Below, piece by piece: positions 18,593 through 28,497 of a DNA stretch of 64,000 nucleotides. Each line of letters opens with the position of its first letter. Within the stretch, counting starts at the first letter, position 1. The stretch spans positions 1 to 64,000 of the forward strand of contig JAHEZH010000007.1 in assembly GCA_023251155.1 (NCBI GenBank). Reading direction: 5' to 3'. A program made the position numbers and the translations under genes. The stretch is from Flammeovirgaceae bacterium. GTDB taxonomy: Bacteria > Bacteroidota > Bacteroidia > Cytophagales > Cyclobacteriaceae. Below the pieces are notes generated by a model. It saw only the letters and a list, made by a program, of their open reading frames with translations. It searched no databases and was not told where the DNA came from.

Positions 18593-18814
18593 TTAATACT
18601 CATCTTCATTGAAGAAGAAGTCCTCTTTGGTCGGGTAGTCCGGCCAGATCTCTTCGATGCTTTCATAGGGCTGACCATCGTCTTCCAGTTCCTGCAGGTT
18701 TTCCACTACTTCAAGTGGCGCGCCCGAACGGATCGAGAAGTCAATCAATTCATCTTTAGTAGCCGGCCAAGGTGCATCTTCGAGATAAGAAGCTAATTCG
18801 AGTGTCCAATACAT
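18593..18814 (-). CDS. Small acidic DUF2795-family protein
   Basis: 73 aa 'MYWTLELASYLEDAPWPATKDELIDFSIRSGAPLEVVENLQELEDD', DUF2795-like. Confidence 0.82.
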   Translation of the reverse strand: MYWTLELASYLEDAPWPATKDELIDFSIRSGAPLEVVENLQELEDDGQPYESIEEIWPDYPTKEDFFFNEDEY

Positions 18815-19020
18815 AGGCTAAGTTCTCCCTTTTAATTTTGCGCAAAAATAGAATTAATTAGTTCATTGTCAATACCCCTTTGGTAATGCGTGGGTATCGC
18901 CATTACTCCATCAACCAAAAGATGGGAAAGTAACCGTTTCCGGGCCGTTATTGTTCCCATCGGGCGCTTACAACTCTGAAGTAAAAAAGCCATATTTGCC
19001 TTTCATTCCAATTTAATCCA

Positions 19021-20703
19021 ATGGCAGACGAAAAAATAATTTTTTCAATGACGGGCGTAAATAAAATTTACCCGCCAAGTAAACAAGTCTTAAAAAACAT
19101 TTACCTCTCCTTCTTCTATGGAGCAAAAATAGGTGTGCTGGGTCTCAACGGATCGGGTAAATCTTCTTTGCTACGCATCATTGCGGGTATCGACAAGGAA
19201 TTTCAGGGCGAAGTAGTCTCCGATCTTTCCTTCTCAGTAGGATTACTGGAACAGGAGCCCCAACTCGACAAAACAAAAACAGTAAAAGAAATAGTAGAAG
19301 AAGGTGCTGCTGAGGTAGTGGCATTGCTGAAAGAGTTTGAAGCGATCAATGAAAAGTTTGCTGACCCCGCGGTGATGGAAAATCCGGATGCGATGGATAA
19401 GCTCATTACCAAACAAGGCGAGATACAGGAAAAGCTGGACGCAGCTAATGCGTGGGAACTGGATAGCAAACTGGAGCGCGCTATGGATGCACTGCGCTGC
19501 CCCCCTGCCGATGCAAAGATTGAACATCTTTCGGGTGGTGAAAAGAGACGTGTGGCCCTTTGCCGCTTGTTGTTGAAAGAACCGGATGTGTTGCTGCTGG
19601 ATGAACCCACCAACCATTTGGATGCTGAATCGGTATATTGGTTGGAGCAACACTTGAAACAATATAAAGGAACTGTTATCGCGGTTACCCACGATCGCTA
19701 CTTCCTTGATAACGTAGCCGGATGGATTCTGGAATTGGATCGCGGGGAAGGTATTCCCTGGAAAGGAAATTACTCTTCCTGGCTGGATCAAAAACAAAAG
19801 CGATTGATGCAGGAAGAGAAGAGCGAATCGAAAAGACAAAAAGCACTGGAACGTGAGTTGGAGTGGGTACGCATGAATCCAAAGGGCCGCCAGGCAAAAG
19901 GTAAAGCCCGCCTGAGTAACTATGAGAAATTGCTGAGCCAGGAAGCAAGAGAGAAAGAAGAGAAACTGGAATTGTTTATTCCTCCAGGACCACGTTTGGG
20001 GAACAAAGTAATTGAAGCAACCGGTGTGGCGAAAGGATATGGTGATAAGTTGCTGTACGAAAATCTGAATTTCACTTTGCCTCCTGCGGGTATTGTTGGA
20101 ATCATTGGCCCCAACGGTGCAGGTAAGACCACACTTTTCAAAATGATTACCGGCAAAGAAAAACCAGATGCCGGTTCATTCGCGGTAGGTGAAACCGTAC
20201 AGATTGCTTACGTAGATCAGGAACACGATGATCTGAAGCCGGATGACAGCGTATGGCAAGCAATTACCGGAGGCAGTGAGTTGATGATGATTGGAGGAAA
20301 AGAAATTAACTCGCGCGCGTATGTGAGCAAATTCAATTTTAGCGGTACCGATCAGCAGAAGAAAGTAAAAGAACTGTCAGGGGGTATGCGTAACCGCGCT
20401 CACCTGGCCATCGCACTGAAACAAAACGGTAACCTTCTTTTGCTGGATGAGCCTACCAATGATCTTGATGTGAATACACTTCGGGCACTGGAAGAAGGTT
20501 TGGAAAACTTTGCTGGATGTGCCGTAATCATCTCTCACGACAGATGGTTCCTTGACCGGGTATGTACACACATCCTTGCTTTCGAAGGCGACTCACAAGT
20601 GTATTGGTTTGAAGGCAGCTTCAGCGAATACGAAGAGAACAAGAGAAAGCGATTGGGTGACGATCAGCCACACCGTATCAAGTATAAAAAATTAGTTAAG
20701 TAA
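19021..20703 (+). CDS. ettA: Energy-dependent translational throttle protein (ABC-F ATPase)
   Basis: 560 aa; two ABC domains, 'IIFSMTGVNKIYPPSKQVLKNIYLSFFYGAKIGVLGLNGSGKSSLLRIIAG', linker 'ERELEWVRMNPKGRQAKGKARLSNYEKL', 'LSGGMRNRAHLAIAL'. Confidence 0.97.
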   Translation: MADEKIIFSMTGVNKIYPPSKQVLKNIYLSFFYGAKIGVLGLNGSGKSSLLRIIAGIDKEFQGEVVSDLSFSVGLLEQEPQLDKTKTVKEIVEEGAAEVVALLKEFEAINEKFADPAVMENPDAMDKLITKQGEIQEKLDAANAWELDSKLERAMDALRCPPADAKIEHLSGGEKRRVALCRLLLKEPDVLLLDEPTNHLDAESVYWLEQHLKQYKGTVIAVTHDRYFLDNVAGWILELDRGEGIPWKGNYSSWLDQKQKRLMQEEKSESKRQKALERELEWVRMNPKGRQAKGKARLSNYEKLLSQEAREKEEKLELFIPPGPRLGNKVIEATGVAKGYGDKLLYENLNFTLPPAGIVGIIGPNGAGKTTLFKMITGKEKPDAGSFAVGETVQIAYVDQEHDDLKPDDSVWQAITGGSELMMIGGKEINSRAYVSKFNFSGTDQQKKVKELSGGMRNRAHLAIALKQNGNLLLLDEPTNDLDVNTLRALEEGLENFAGCAVIISHDRWFLDRVCTHILAFEGDSQVYWFEGSFSEYEENKRKRLGDDQPHRIKYKKLVK

Positions 20704-20772
20704 ATAGTACAAGAGATATGAGTATTGAGATGTGAGATTTCTCAATACTCACACTCCTATCTCAATACAACC

Positions 20773-21141
20773 ATGAGAGTATTCTACACCATTCTCCTCC
20801 TCACACTATCCAATACCTTCATGACTTTTGCCTGGTACGGGCATTTGAAATTCAAAGAGATGAAATGGAGTCAGAACCTGGGGCTGGTGAGCATCATCTT
20901 AATCAGCTGGGGAATTGCTCTTTTTGAATACATCCTACAGGTGCCTGCCAATCGTTTGGGATTTAAAGAAGAAGGTGGACCTTTTTCTTTAATGCAACTG
21001 AAGGTCATTCAGGAGGTGATTACGCTTACCGTGTTTGTTATCTTCTCCCTTATCTTTTTCAAGAACGAAACGTTCCGATGGAATCATTTTATTGGATTTC
21101 TGTTCATGATTCTGGCAGTGTACTTCATCTTCAAGAAGTAA
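20773..21141 (+). CDS. DMT-family / DUF486 small membrane protein
   Basis: Likely Met at 20773 (MRVFYTILLLTLSNTFMTFAWYGHLKFKEM); four TM helices, 'SWGIALFEYILQVPANRLGF', 'LKVIQEVITLTVFVIFSLIFFKNETFRWNHFIGF'. Confidence 0.92.
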   Translation: MRVFYTILLLTLSNTFMTFAWYGHLKFKEMKWSQNLGLVSIILISWGIALFEYILQVPANRLGFKEEGGPFSLMQLKVIQEVITLTVFVIFSLIFFKNETFRWNHFIGFLFMILAVYFIFKK

Positions 21142-24100
21142 TCTTTTTTTGTTTCTTGCCGTGGCGTGCCGCACCGGAAGCCCCTTTCAGTGCAATCTGC
21201 ACCCAATAGGTAAATTCTGATTTTCCCTGATCACGAGGCTGTGTAAAATCGATCATTGCATTTTTGCGCTTATTTCGGATAATGTTGTTGGCAATCGCGC
21301 TGACCAGTTCGTTGCGTAAATTAGTCTTGTCCGTTTTCAAAATCTCGATGCGAAGATCCTGGTAATTAATCATGGCTGTGCCAGAGGCAACGGAATCATC
21401 TGCTACTGCATTTAATCGTAACGTTTTTAATCGTCCTGATTTGAAGCGTATGGACTGAAGTGGTTGAACCATCCGGTTAAACAGACTGAAGTCCATGCGC
21501 TCAGCCAGTACATCCATTTTAAATTTACGGGCTTCCTCCACCTCGTACTTTAATCTTATCTGACCTTGTCCGAATACCTGGGCTGTCGCATCCAGATTAA
21601 ACTTCCTGTCGGATTGAAGAGGAGCAAAAGCATTCTTCATCTCTCCGGTAATGTTATTTATGATGAGGGTTCCGGTTTCGTTCGTCTTCGCTGAAATCTC
21701 CCGAACAATAACTTCCCCATTACGAAACTGCACATTTGAAATTTCAACCTGGCGGGTCGCCCGGTCTGCCTTTGTGGAGAATAAGTCCTTCAGACTAAAT
21801 GCAGGATCAGGCATTCGCTTATCGCGCAAAGCATCAATCTGAAAAGAACCCACTTCAGCGCTATGGACACTTGTTTTCTTGCCAAACAACAATGAATCCA
21901 ACACAAACCCTTTCAGTTTCACTTCACCATAGTTCATCGTTAAAAAATCTCTTTCATAGCCCGTGGTGCGGTAAGTCTCAAAATCCTGCAATGGGACAAT
22001 TGACATCGTACCTAATGAAAGCTCATCCGGACGAAGCCGGACATTGCTTAAAGCAATTCGGTTTTCTTTCGTTTTCGTTACCAATGAATCCAGTGACCAA
22101 TCGGGGTAATGATCCTGCTTCCATTGTCCACTCAGGTTATAAACAAAAACAGGATTTGCATTTGCATTATGTACCGTAAGCCGGGCGTGATGAAGGAATA
22201 CTTCTTCCAGCACTTTGGGAAGATGAAGCCGGGGTGATCTTCGCTGCTTCTGTTTTTGTTTTGGTTCATTGCGCGTTATCTGCAGCACGGGGCGAAATAC
22301 ATGCAACGCTCCGATCTTCTTTTCCTGCAATGGCCAGAATTCTTTCACCGAAATACTATCCATGCTTCCTTCCACCGATAATCTTCGCTGATGCCATTTT
22401 ATCGTTGGATGAATCAGACTGGCTGAAGGCAAAAAATCGGTATTCACAAACGCGCTTAAACGTAATGCCGATGCCCGAACATTCACCGTACTGTCCTTCT
22501 TAAAAAAATGAAGCTGATCAAATGAAGAACGTATCTCTGAATTGACCTGGGCATTACCTCCGGAAACCAGCCAGTTACTGTTTTCAAAAGTGAAATCAGT
22601 GAGAAGGGTTTTTATACTATTCCATTTTGAATTGGCCGAATCGAGATGCAAACCATCCAAATTAAAATCCAGCGCATGGAGATTGACTTTATTACCCTGA
22701 ACATTCACGTCTATATTCAGTGTATCGACCGATAACTGATCTAAACTAAAATCTGGGAGAACCTGCTTTTTAGTTGACTTAACAGGCGCACCGGACAAAT
22801 GAATCCTGCCCACGTGCAAACCAGACAAATGATTCCGGTTTTTCAAAGTAACTGAATCCAATGAAAGAGACACATTATACAGCAGCGCAGATAACCCTTT
22901 CATCTGCTTCGCTACCACCGATTTTGCTGATACGCTGTGCTCATTGACAGAAATGCTTTGCGCCTCCGCTTCCAAACGAGCTTGACGATCAACATACTGA
23001 AGATGGCCTAAATAAAGCTGATCAAAATTAAATGATGGACGATGCGATCGCCCTATTTCAATACCATGTACTTTAATATTCAAATCCTCTGCCGTCACAC
23101 TTCTGTTCTCTTCTTTATAATGAATCGTAGCGTGAGTTAACCTGAAGCGCTCCAGTTCAATTTTTACATCCGGTTGTTTGCCGGAGCTTGTATTCTTCTT
23201 CAATTGATCTGGAGATACATTCAGCACAACACCATTCAGCTCCAGCGATTCTGCCTTGATTCTTTTATCTAAAAGAAAATCGAACAGGTTAAAATGATTG
23301 ATGATGACCTGGTTTGAACTAAGCAGGGGTGTTCCCGCATTCCGTTCACTGAGTTGGAAGCCTTCCACATACAATCTGCGTTGCAGACGGTGATTAAAAA
23401 ACAACGAATCGAAACGCAATGAGTACTTACTGCCAACGGTAAGCTCGGTCTGGTTCAGATTTACACGTACTTCGCCCACTTCAAACAACTCATTGTTATT
23501 CAGCAGTTTGAAATCAGTAACCTGAAAACTGGCATTTTGAAAAGACAAGGAGGTAGAATCATCCGCTTGCTTGTACGCCAAATGCATACGCGCATCACGT
23601 ACAATAAGACTATCAATCACCATCTCCCCTATCGCGTCCTGAAACATCCTTGAGAAATTGACAGGCTTTTTCTTGTTCTTCGTCATCGGAAAAACTCCAT
23701 TGATCTCCGGATTTACAAACTCAATTTTCTTTAACACATATCGCTCTGCACTGGACAACTCCTCCCAATTAATATGATAGACAGTAAAGGATTTACCTTT
23801 CGCATCGATACGTGACCCCGTTACCGAATCGAGATGATGATAGGAGAAGTCGGAGACCGTGAGTTGCCTTTTGGAGTAGCTATACTCAATTTGTTCGAAG
23901 GAAAGATCATGACCAAAGATGTCTATGTTCTGCGGGCCAAGTAAAATCCGGATCTGGCTTTGCTCCGTCAGCTTTCTTACATTCCATTCCTTGGCCAGAA
24001 AATCAATCAACCGGATGCGAATTGTCTGGTCTTCTCTGTTCATCGTGAATGCGCCTTTTATAATTTTGAAGGAGTGAATATTAAAACTGTCGAGAAGCTC

Positions 24101-24532
24101 CTTGACCATGTGAAGAAGGTTAGACAACTCGGCAGACAAACGGAGTTGTTGTTTTCCGGCTTTTTCCTTTTGCAATACAATGACCGGCTCGGTAATCACA
24201 AATTCCTTCACATTGATCTGCCCGAAACTAAAATACGATTCGAGCGAACCGAGGTTGATTCTCACATAAGGAAGCTCAACAGCATACACGCGATGATCAT
24301 TGGTAGTATCAATGCGGTAGACGCGTGCATCTTTCAACGTAAAATCCAGCCGGATAAAATCATAACTGGTTTCACCTAAGTCCAGCTTATACTGACCTTT
24401 CGTCTTTTGTTCCACCAATCGCTCAAGCGATTCTTTAATACCATTAAAATGAAAATACTGAACGGCCACCAACACAGTGGCAATCCCTATGGCTCCTAAG
24501 AAAAGAAAGATATGTGATTTCCTGATTTTCAA
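21131..24532 (-). CDS. Large AsmA/DUF748-like membrane-anchored protein
   Basis: 1133 aa; N-terminal TM 'IFLFLGAIGIATVLVAVQYFHF', then repetitive beta-strand segments typical of AsmA-like/intermembrane-transport proteins. Confidence 0.65.
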   Translation of the reverse strand: MKIRKSHIFLFLGAIGIATVLVAVQYFHFNGIKESLERLVEQKTKGQYKLDLGETSYDFIRLDFTLKDARVYRIDTTNDHRVYAVELPYVRINLGSLESYFSFGQINVKEFVITEPVIVLQKEKAGKQQLRLSAELSNLLHMVKELLDSFNIHSFKIIKGAFTMNREDQTIRIRLIDFLAKEWNVRKLTEQSQIRILLGPQNIDIFGHDLSFEQIEYSYSKRQLTVSDFSYHHLDSVTGSRIDAKGKSFTVYHINWEELSSAERYVLKKIEFVNPEINGVFPMTKNKKKPVNFSRMFQDAIGEMVIDSLIVRDARMHLAYKQADDSTSLSFQNASFQVTDFKLLNNNELFEVGEVRVNLNQTELTVGSKYSLRFDSLFFNHRLQRRLYVEGFQLSERNAGTPLLSSNQVIINHFNLFDFLLDKRIKAESLELNGVVLNVSPDQLKKNTSSGKQPDVKIELERFRLTHATIHYKEENRSVTAEDLNIKVHGIEIGRSHRPSFNFDQLYLGHLQYVDRQARLEAEAQSISVNEHSVSAKSVVAKQMKGLSALLYNVSLSLDSVTLKNRNHLSGLHVGRIHLSGAPVKSTKKQVLPDFSLDQLSVDTLNIDVNVQGNKVNLHALDFNLDGLHLDSANSKWNSIKTLLTDFTFENSNWLVSGGNAQVNSEIRSSFDQLHFFKKDSTVNVRASALRLSAFVNTDFLPSASLIHPTIKWHQRRLSVEGSMDSISVKEFWPLQEKKIGALHVFRPVLQITRNEPKQKQKQRRSPRLHLPKVLEEVFLHHARLTVHNANANPVFVYNLSGQWKQDHYPDWSLDSLVTKTKENRIALSNVRLRPDELSLGTMSIVPLQDFETYRTTGYERDFLTMNYGEVKLKGFVLDSLLFGKKTSVHSAEVGSFQIDALRDKRMPDPAFSLKDLFSTKADRATRQVEISNVQFRNGEVIVREISAKTNETGTLIINNITGEMKNAFAPLQSDRKFNLDATAQVFGQGQIRLKYEVEEARKFKMDVLAERMDFSLFNRMVQPLQSIRFKSGRLKTLRLNAVADDSVASGTAMINYQDLRIEILKTDKTNLRNELVSAIANNIIRNKRKNAMIDFTQPRDQGKSEFTYWVQIALKGASGAARHGKKQKKITS

Positions 24533-24544
24533 CCTGAGATACGG

Positions 24545-25483
24545 TTACACGATCTCTTGCCCTGGCTTCGTCTTCCATCGTTCGTGCATCCAGACCCATT
24601 GTTCCGGATGTTGACGAATCGTGTCCTCAATAAATTTGGTGTAATTCCTGGTATTGGTCACCATGTCTGCTTCTTCATCACCTGTGAGCACAAGCGGTAT
24701 CTCAGGAAGAAAATACATGTGTTGCATGTTATCCTCTCCCAGGTAAATATAACAGGGCACTACGGCCGCACCGGTCTTCATTGCGAAGATGGCAGCACCA
24801 ACGGGGGTCGCTGCCGGCATTCCAAAAAAATCAACAAAGCGGCTCTTTACTTTTGTATCCTGATCAATCAATATCGCCAGGCACCCTCCCGCCTTTAAAT
24901 TCTTGATAAGCCGTATGGTTTCCTTTCCTCTTTCTATCGCGACAGCTCCATGTGCATTTCTATGCTCCCATAACAACTGATTGAGTCGCGGATCTTTGAG
25001 TACGGTACCAATGATCAACGGCTTGAGTCCATGAAGTGCCATATTGGTTACCTGCAAATCAAATGCCCCCAGATGGCAGGTCAGAAAAATAACGCCTTTA
25101 CCTTTGGCATTGGCTTCTTCAAAGTTCGTAAAATCATGACTGATCAGAATCCGGTCCAGGTCTTTGCGGGTGCGTACTTTCGTTGCCCGTAAAATATCAC
25201 CCGCATTTTTACCGATCATGAGAAACGTTTTTTTGGTAAGAGTGATGACTTCCTTCGCCGATTTTTCAGGGAAAGCAAGCTGAAGATGAGTAATGGTACG
25301 CTCGCGCGAATGGCGGGCAAAGTGGTACGACAAACGTCCTAAAAATCCCGTAAAGGCCAGCCATGTCTTGCGCGGCAAAAGATTGGCTGAGAAAATAAGG
25401 AAGAGCACAAACCAATAGATAAAGGTGTACTTGAATCTTTTATAAAGAAGCCGCCAGTCAATCGAATCGTCTTGTTCCTCCAT
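24545..25483 (-). CDS. Lysophospholipid/lipid A acyltransferase (LpxL/HtrB-like)
   Basis: 312 aa; 'TCHLGAFDLQ' (HxxxxD motif), 'ILIDQDTKVKSRFVDFFGMPAATPVGAAIFA', 'HPEQWVWMHERWKT'. Confidence 0.93.
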   Translation of the reverse strand: MEEQDDSIDWRLLYKRFKYTFIYWFVLFLIFSANLLPRKTWLAFTGFLGRLSYHFARHSRERTITHLQLAFPEKSAKEVITLTKKTFLMIGKNAGDILRATKVRTRKDLDRILISHDFTNFEEANAKGKGVIFLTCHLGAFDLQVTNMALHGLKPLIIGTVLKDPRLNQLLWEHRNAHGAVAIERGKETIRLIKNLKAGGCLAILIDQDTKVKSRFVDFFGMPAATPVGAAIFAMKTGAAVVPCYIYLGEDNMQHMYFLPEIPLVLTGDEEADMVTNTRNYTKFIEDTIRQHPEQWVWMHERWKTKPGQEIV

Positions 25484-25550
25484 GCAGGCGCAAAGATATT
25501 AAAGCACAAGGGTTTTGAAAACCGATTGCATTTGCTGATTTTAGATGATC

Positions 25551-26057
25551 ATGAAAAAACTATACCTCATTCGCCACGCCAAGTCGAGCTGGGATAATAC
25601 GCTCATGAAAGACATTGACCGGCCGTTGAATAAGCGGGGAGAAAAAGACGCTCCACGCATGGCCAAACGCATTAAAGAACGACGTATTTTTCCTGATATT
25701 ATTTTATCCAGCCCTGCCCATCGAGCCCTGTCAACGTGTAAAGCGTTTTGCCGTATTCTGAAGCTGGAGGAAAAACAAATCAAAATAGCGCATCAACTTT
25801 ATCATGCAAGTGAGGATGATTTGCTGGAAGTAGTGCGTGGCCTCCAAGACAGAAAGAATGACGATGAAGAAATTGTATTTCTGTTTGGGCATAATCCCGG
25901 CCTCACGGAATTTGCCAATTCACTATTAAATGAAGACATCGACAATATCCCCACCTGCGGTATTATTGCCTGTTCCTTTTCGGTGAAAAAATGGAGCGAA
26001 GTAAGCTGGGGATCGGGGGAACTGGAATTCTTTGATTATCCCAAAAAGAAAGATTAG
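25551..26057 (+). CDS. SixA-like histidine phosphatase family protein
   Basis: 'MKKLYLIRHAKSSWDNTLMKDIDRPLNKRGEKDAPRMAKRI' RHG motif, 'FLFGHNPGLTEFANSL'. Confidence 0.93.
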   Translation: MKKLYLIRHAKSSWDNTLMKDIDRPLNKRGEKDAPRMAKRIKERRIFPDIILSSPAHRALSTCKAFCRILKLEEKQIKIAHQLYHASEDDLLEVVRGLQDRKNDDEEIVFLFGHNPGLTEFANSLLNEDIDNIPTCGIIACSFSVKKWSEVSWGSGELEFFDYPKKKD

Positions 26058-27088
26058 ATCTTCTTCAACAACTGAGGAACCACATCTACCGCTCGTTTCT
26101 TCAAAATCCCCCTTTCGCGAAAACGAAAGCCAAGATCAAAACGAAGTGTATTAATGCTGTTGGTAAAGGAGAGGTTTTCAAAAGCCACACTTCTTGCCTG
26201 CCAGGTATAACTTAATCCGGAAAAGACACGATTACCGTTATACCCCAACGCAAAACGCCCGGATGTATAGAGATTAATCTCGATATCGTTACGTGTATTT
26301 GCTGTTACCTGATGATACCTGATCCAGTAATGAGCAGGCCCGAGCAGAAGCGTAGCATTCACGAAGAAATTTTTATACACCAGATTGTAACTGTAGCCCG
26401 GAGCAATACCTAACGAAGTAAAGCGGATCTCATCAATGCTGGACTGTGCATTGTTTTGTCTTAGTTTAACCGGAGTAATGGCCGAGTCGCCACGTATATC
26501 AAAAGAAGAAACGATAAAGCCAAGTAAAGCAGAGCCATTGCTTTTCAACTGCTGATCGAGAAATGTATAGGCCGAACGCATGGAAAAATTCCTGTGATTA
26601 AACACGTATCCAAACGAAGCTCCGAAGTTGCGTGCAGCGATGTCCGGCCGTTGCGGAAAAGGCTGATCCGCTTTGATGTTTAGCCCTGGATAGGTATAAT
26701 AGAAGCCCGTGTACTTTTGCCAATAGGCATCCGCCAGAAACCTTCTGCTGACGGCACTCACCTGCAAATCTTTTACTTCACTTTTACCATAACGGCTTAC
26801 ACTTTTCACATCGAGCGGTACCGACATGGAAGCCTCCAGGCCCAAGTCGAAGATGTTCATGTTAAGCCCGATACTGTAGGCATTATTGGGTGTAAACGAC
26901 ACTTTATTCTTGCCATCTTTTTGTGCGGAAATACCAAAAGTAAGTGCCCTTTTTTTCAAGACGGGACCAATAAAAAAGTATTCTCCCAGGTTTTTTACAT
27001 ATTGATTCTGAAGCGTGTCAATATCCTGCGAATAAGCCGATGAAAAGAAAATGCTTCCGCAGAATACCAACAGAACGACACGCTGCAT
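26054..27088 (-). CDS. DUF4421-family outer membrane protein
   Basis: 344 aa, signal peptide 'MQRVVLLVFCGSIFFSSAYSQ', barrel-like strands; start overlaps hslU stop. Confidence 0.75.
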   Translation of the reverse strand: MQRVVLLVFCGSIFFSSAYSQDIDTLQNQYVKNLGEYFFIGPVLKKRALTFGISAQKDGKNKVSFTPNNAYSIGLNMNIFDLGLEASMSVPLDVKSVSRYGKSEVKDLQVSAVSRRFLADAYWQKYTGFYYTYPGLNIKADQPFPQRPDIAARNFGASFGYVFNHRNFSMRSAYTFLDQQLKSNGSALLGFIVSSFDIRGDSAITPVKLRQNNAQSSIDEIRFTSLGIAPGYSYNLVYKNFFVNATLLLGPAHYWIRYHQVTANTRNDIEINLYTSGRFALGYNGNRVFSGLSYTWQARSVAFENLSFTNSINTLRFDLGFRFRERGILKKRAVDVVPQLLKKI

Positions 27089-28488
27089 TACAGAATGTAT
27101 TCGCTCAGGTCGCGGTTCTTCACCAGGCCACTCAGCCGCTCTTTTACCATCTCTTGCGTCACCACCAAGGCAGAGTTTGCCGGAATTTTATCGGGAATAT
27201 CAAAGAGAAACTCGTTGAGCAATTTGCTCATTACGGTATGTAATCGTCGCGCGCCAATGTTTTCGATCTCACTATTGAAATGGAATGCAGCTTCGGCTAT
27301 CTCATTGATTGCTTCATCATCAAATGAAAGTGTTACCTGCTCGGCTTCGAGCAAAGCATGATACTGCTTCGTCAGTGCATTCTTTGGTTCTTTCAAGATG
27401 CGGATGAAGTCTTCTTTGGTAAGGCTGTTCAGTTCTACGCGAATCGGAAAGCGGCCCTGCAATTCAGGAATAAGATCAGAAGGCTTGGATACATGGAATG
27501 CTCCGGCAGCCACAAACAAAACGTGATCGGTTTTGATCACTCCGTATTTTGTATTTACCGAGCTGCCTTCAACAATCGGAAGCAGATCGCGCTGCACGCC
27601 TTCACGGCTTACGTCTGGACCACTTCCCCCTTTCTTGCCTGCGCCCGATGCGATCTTATCAATCTCGTCAATAAAGATAATACCGGCATCTTCTGCCCTG
27701 CGTATCGCTTCTTCCTTTACTTCATCCATATCGATGAGCTTCGCGGCCTCTTCTTCCAATAAGATTCGGCGCGCCTCCGCTACCGTTACTTTTCTTTTCT
27801 TTGCTTTCTTGGGCATCATGCCACTGATCATCTCCTGCAGGTTGATCATCGATGCTTCATCCATCATCCCTGCACCAATCATCCCCACATTACCTCCACC
27901 ACCTTGTTTGATGTCGATCTCAATTTTACGTTCTTCCAGCTCACCGTTTTTTATCTTTTCCCGAAACAGGTTACGGGTCCGTTCATTCAACTCGGAATCA
28001 TTTGCCGGCATTTCATCATTTTCCTGAACGGCCATGGGCTGGGTCGTAAAACCAGCCGATCGTTTCATGGGAGGAATCAGCGCATCAAGAATAATATCTT
28101 CTACAGCCTGGGCTGCCTTCTCTTTCACTTCTTCCTTTTTTCGGGCCTTCACCATATTCACCGATTGCTCTACCAGGTCACGCACCATGCTCTCCACATC
28201 GCGGCCTACGTAGCCCACTTCCGTAAATTTGGAAGCTTCTACCTTGACAAAAGGAGCATCAGCAATCTTGGCCAGCCTGCGGGCAATTTCTGTCTTACCT
28301 ACGCCCGTTGCTCCAATCATCAGAATGTTGTTGGGAACAATTTCGTTACGTATCTCCGATTTCACATTCATCCTTCTCCAGCGGTTGCGCAGCGCGATGG
28401 CTACATTACGCTTCGCCTCAAACTGACCGATGATGTACTTGTCCAGTTCAGCTACAATCTGCTGAGGTGTTAAATATTTTGAATCCAT
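27088..28488 (-). CDS. hslU: HslUV (ClpYQ) ATPase subunit
   Basis: 466 aa; 'LTPQQIVAELDKYIIGQFEAKRNVAIALRNRWRR', 'NILMIGATGVGKTEIARRLAK', C-terminal 'DLSEYIL'. Confidence 0.98.
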   Translation of the reverse strand: MDSKYLTPQQIVAELDKYIIGQFEAKRNVAIALRNRWRRMNVKSEIRNEIVPNNILMIGATGVGKTEIARRLAKIADAPFVKVEASKFTEVGYVGRDVESMVRDLVEQSVNMVKARKKEEVKEKAAQAVEDIILDALIPPMKRSAGFTTQPMAVQENDEMPANDSELNERTRNLFREKIKNGELEERKIEIDIKQGGGGNVGMIGAGMMDEASMINLQEMISGMMPKKAKKRKVTVAEARRILLEEEAAKLIDMDEVKEEAIRRAEDAGIIFIDEIDKIASGAGKKGGSGPDVSREGVQRDLLPIVEGSSVNTKYGVIKTDHVLFVAAGAFHVSKPSDLIPELQGRFPIRVELNSLTKEDFIRILKEPKNALTKQYHALLEAEQVTLSFDDEAINEIAEAAFHFNSEIENIGARRLHTVMSKLLNEFLFDIPDKIPANSALVVTQEMVKERLSGLVKNRDLSEYIL

Positions 28489-28497
28489 TAGTAAGGA

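Noticed and set aside
19203-19839. Minus-strand ORFs of 136 and 198 aa opposite ettA
   Set aside because: Antisense to an intact conserved CDS, no homology-like motifs.
27533-28027. Long plus-strand ORFs opposite hslU (27358-27762, 27533-28027, 27904-28473)
   Set aside because: Antisense frames of a strongly conserved gene; the proteins show no recognisable family and result from codon bias.
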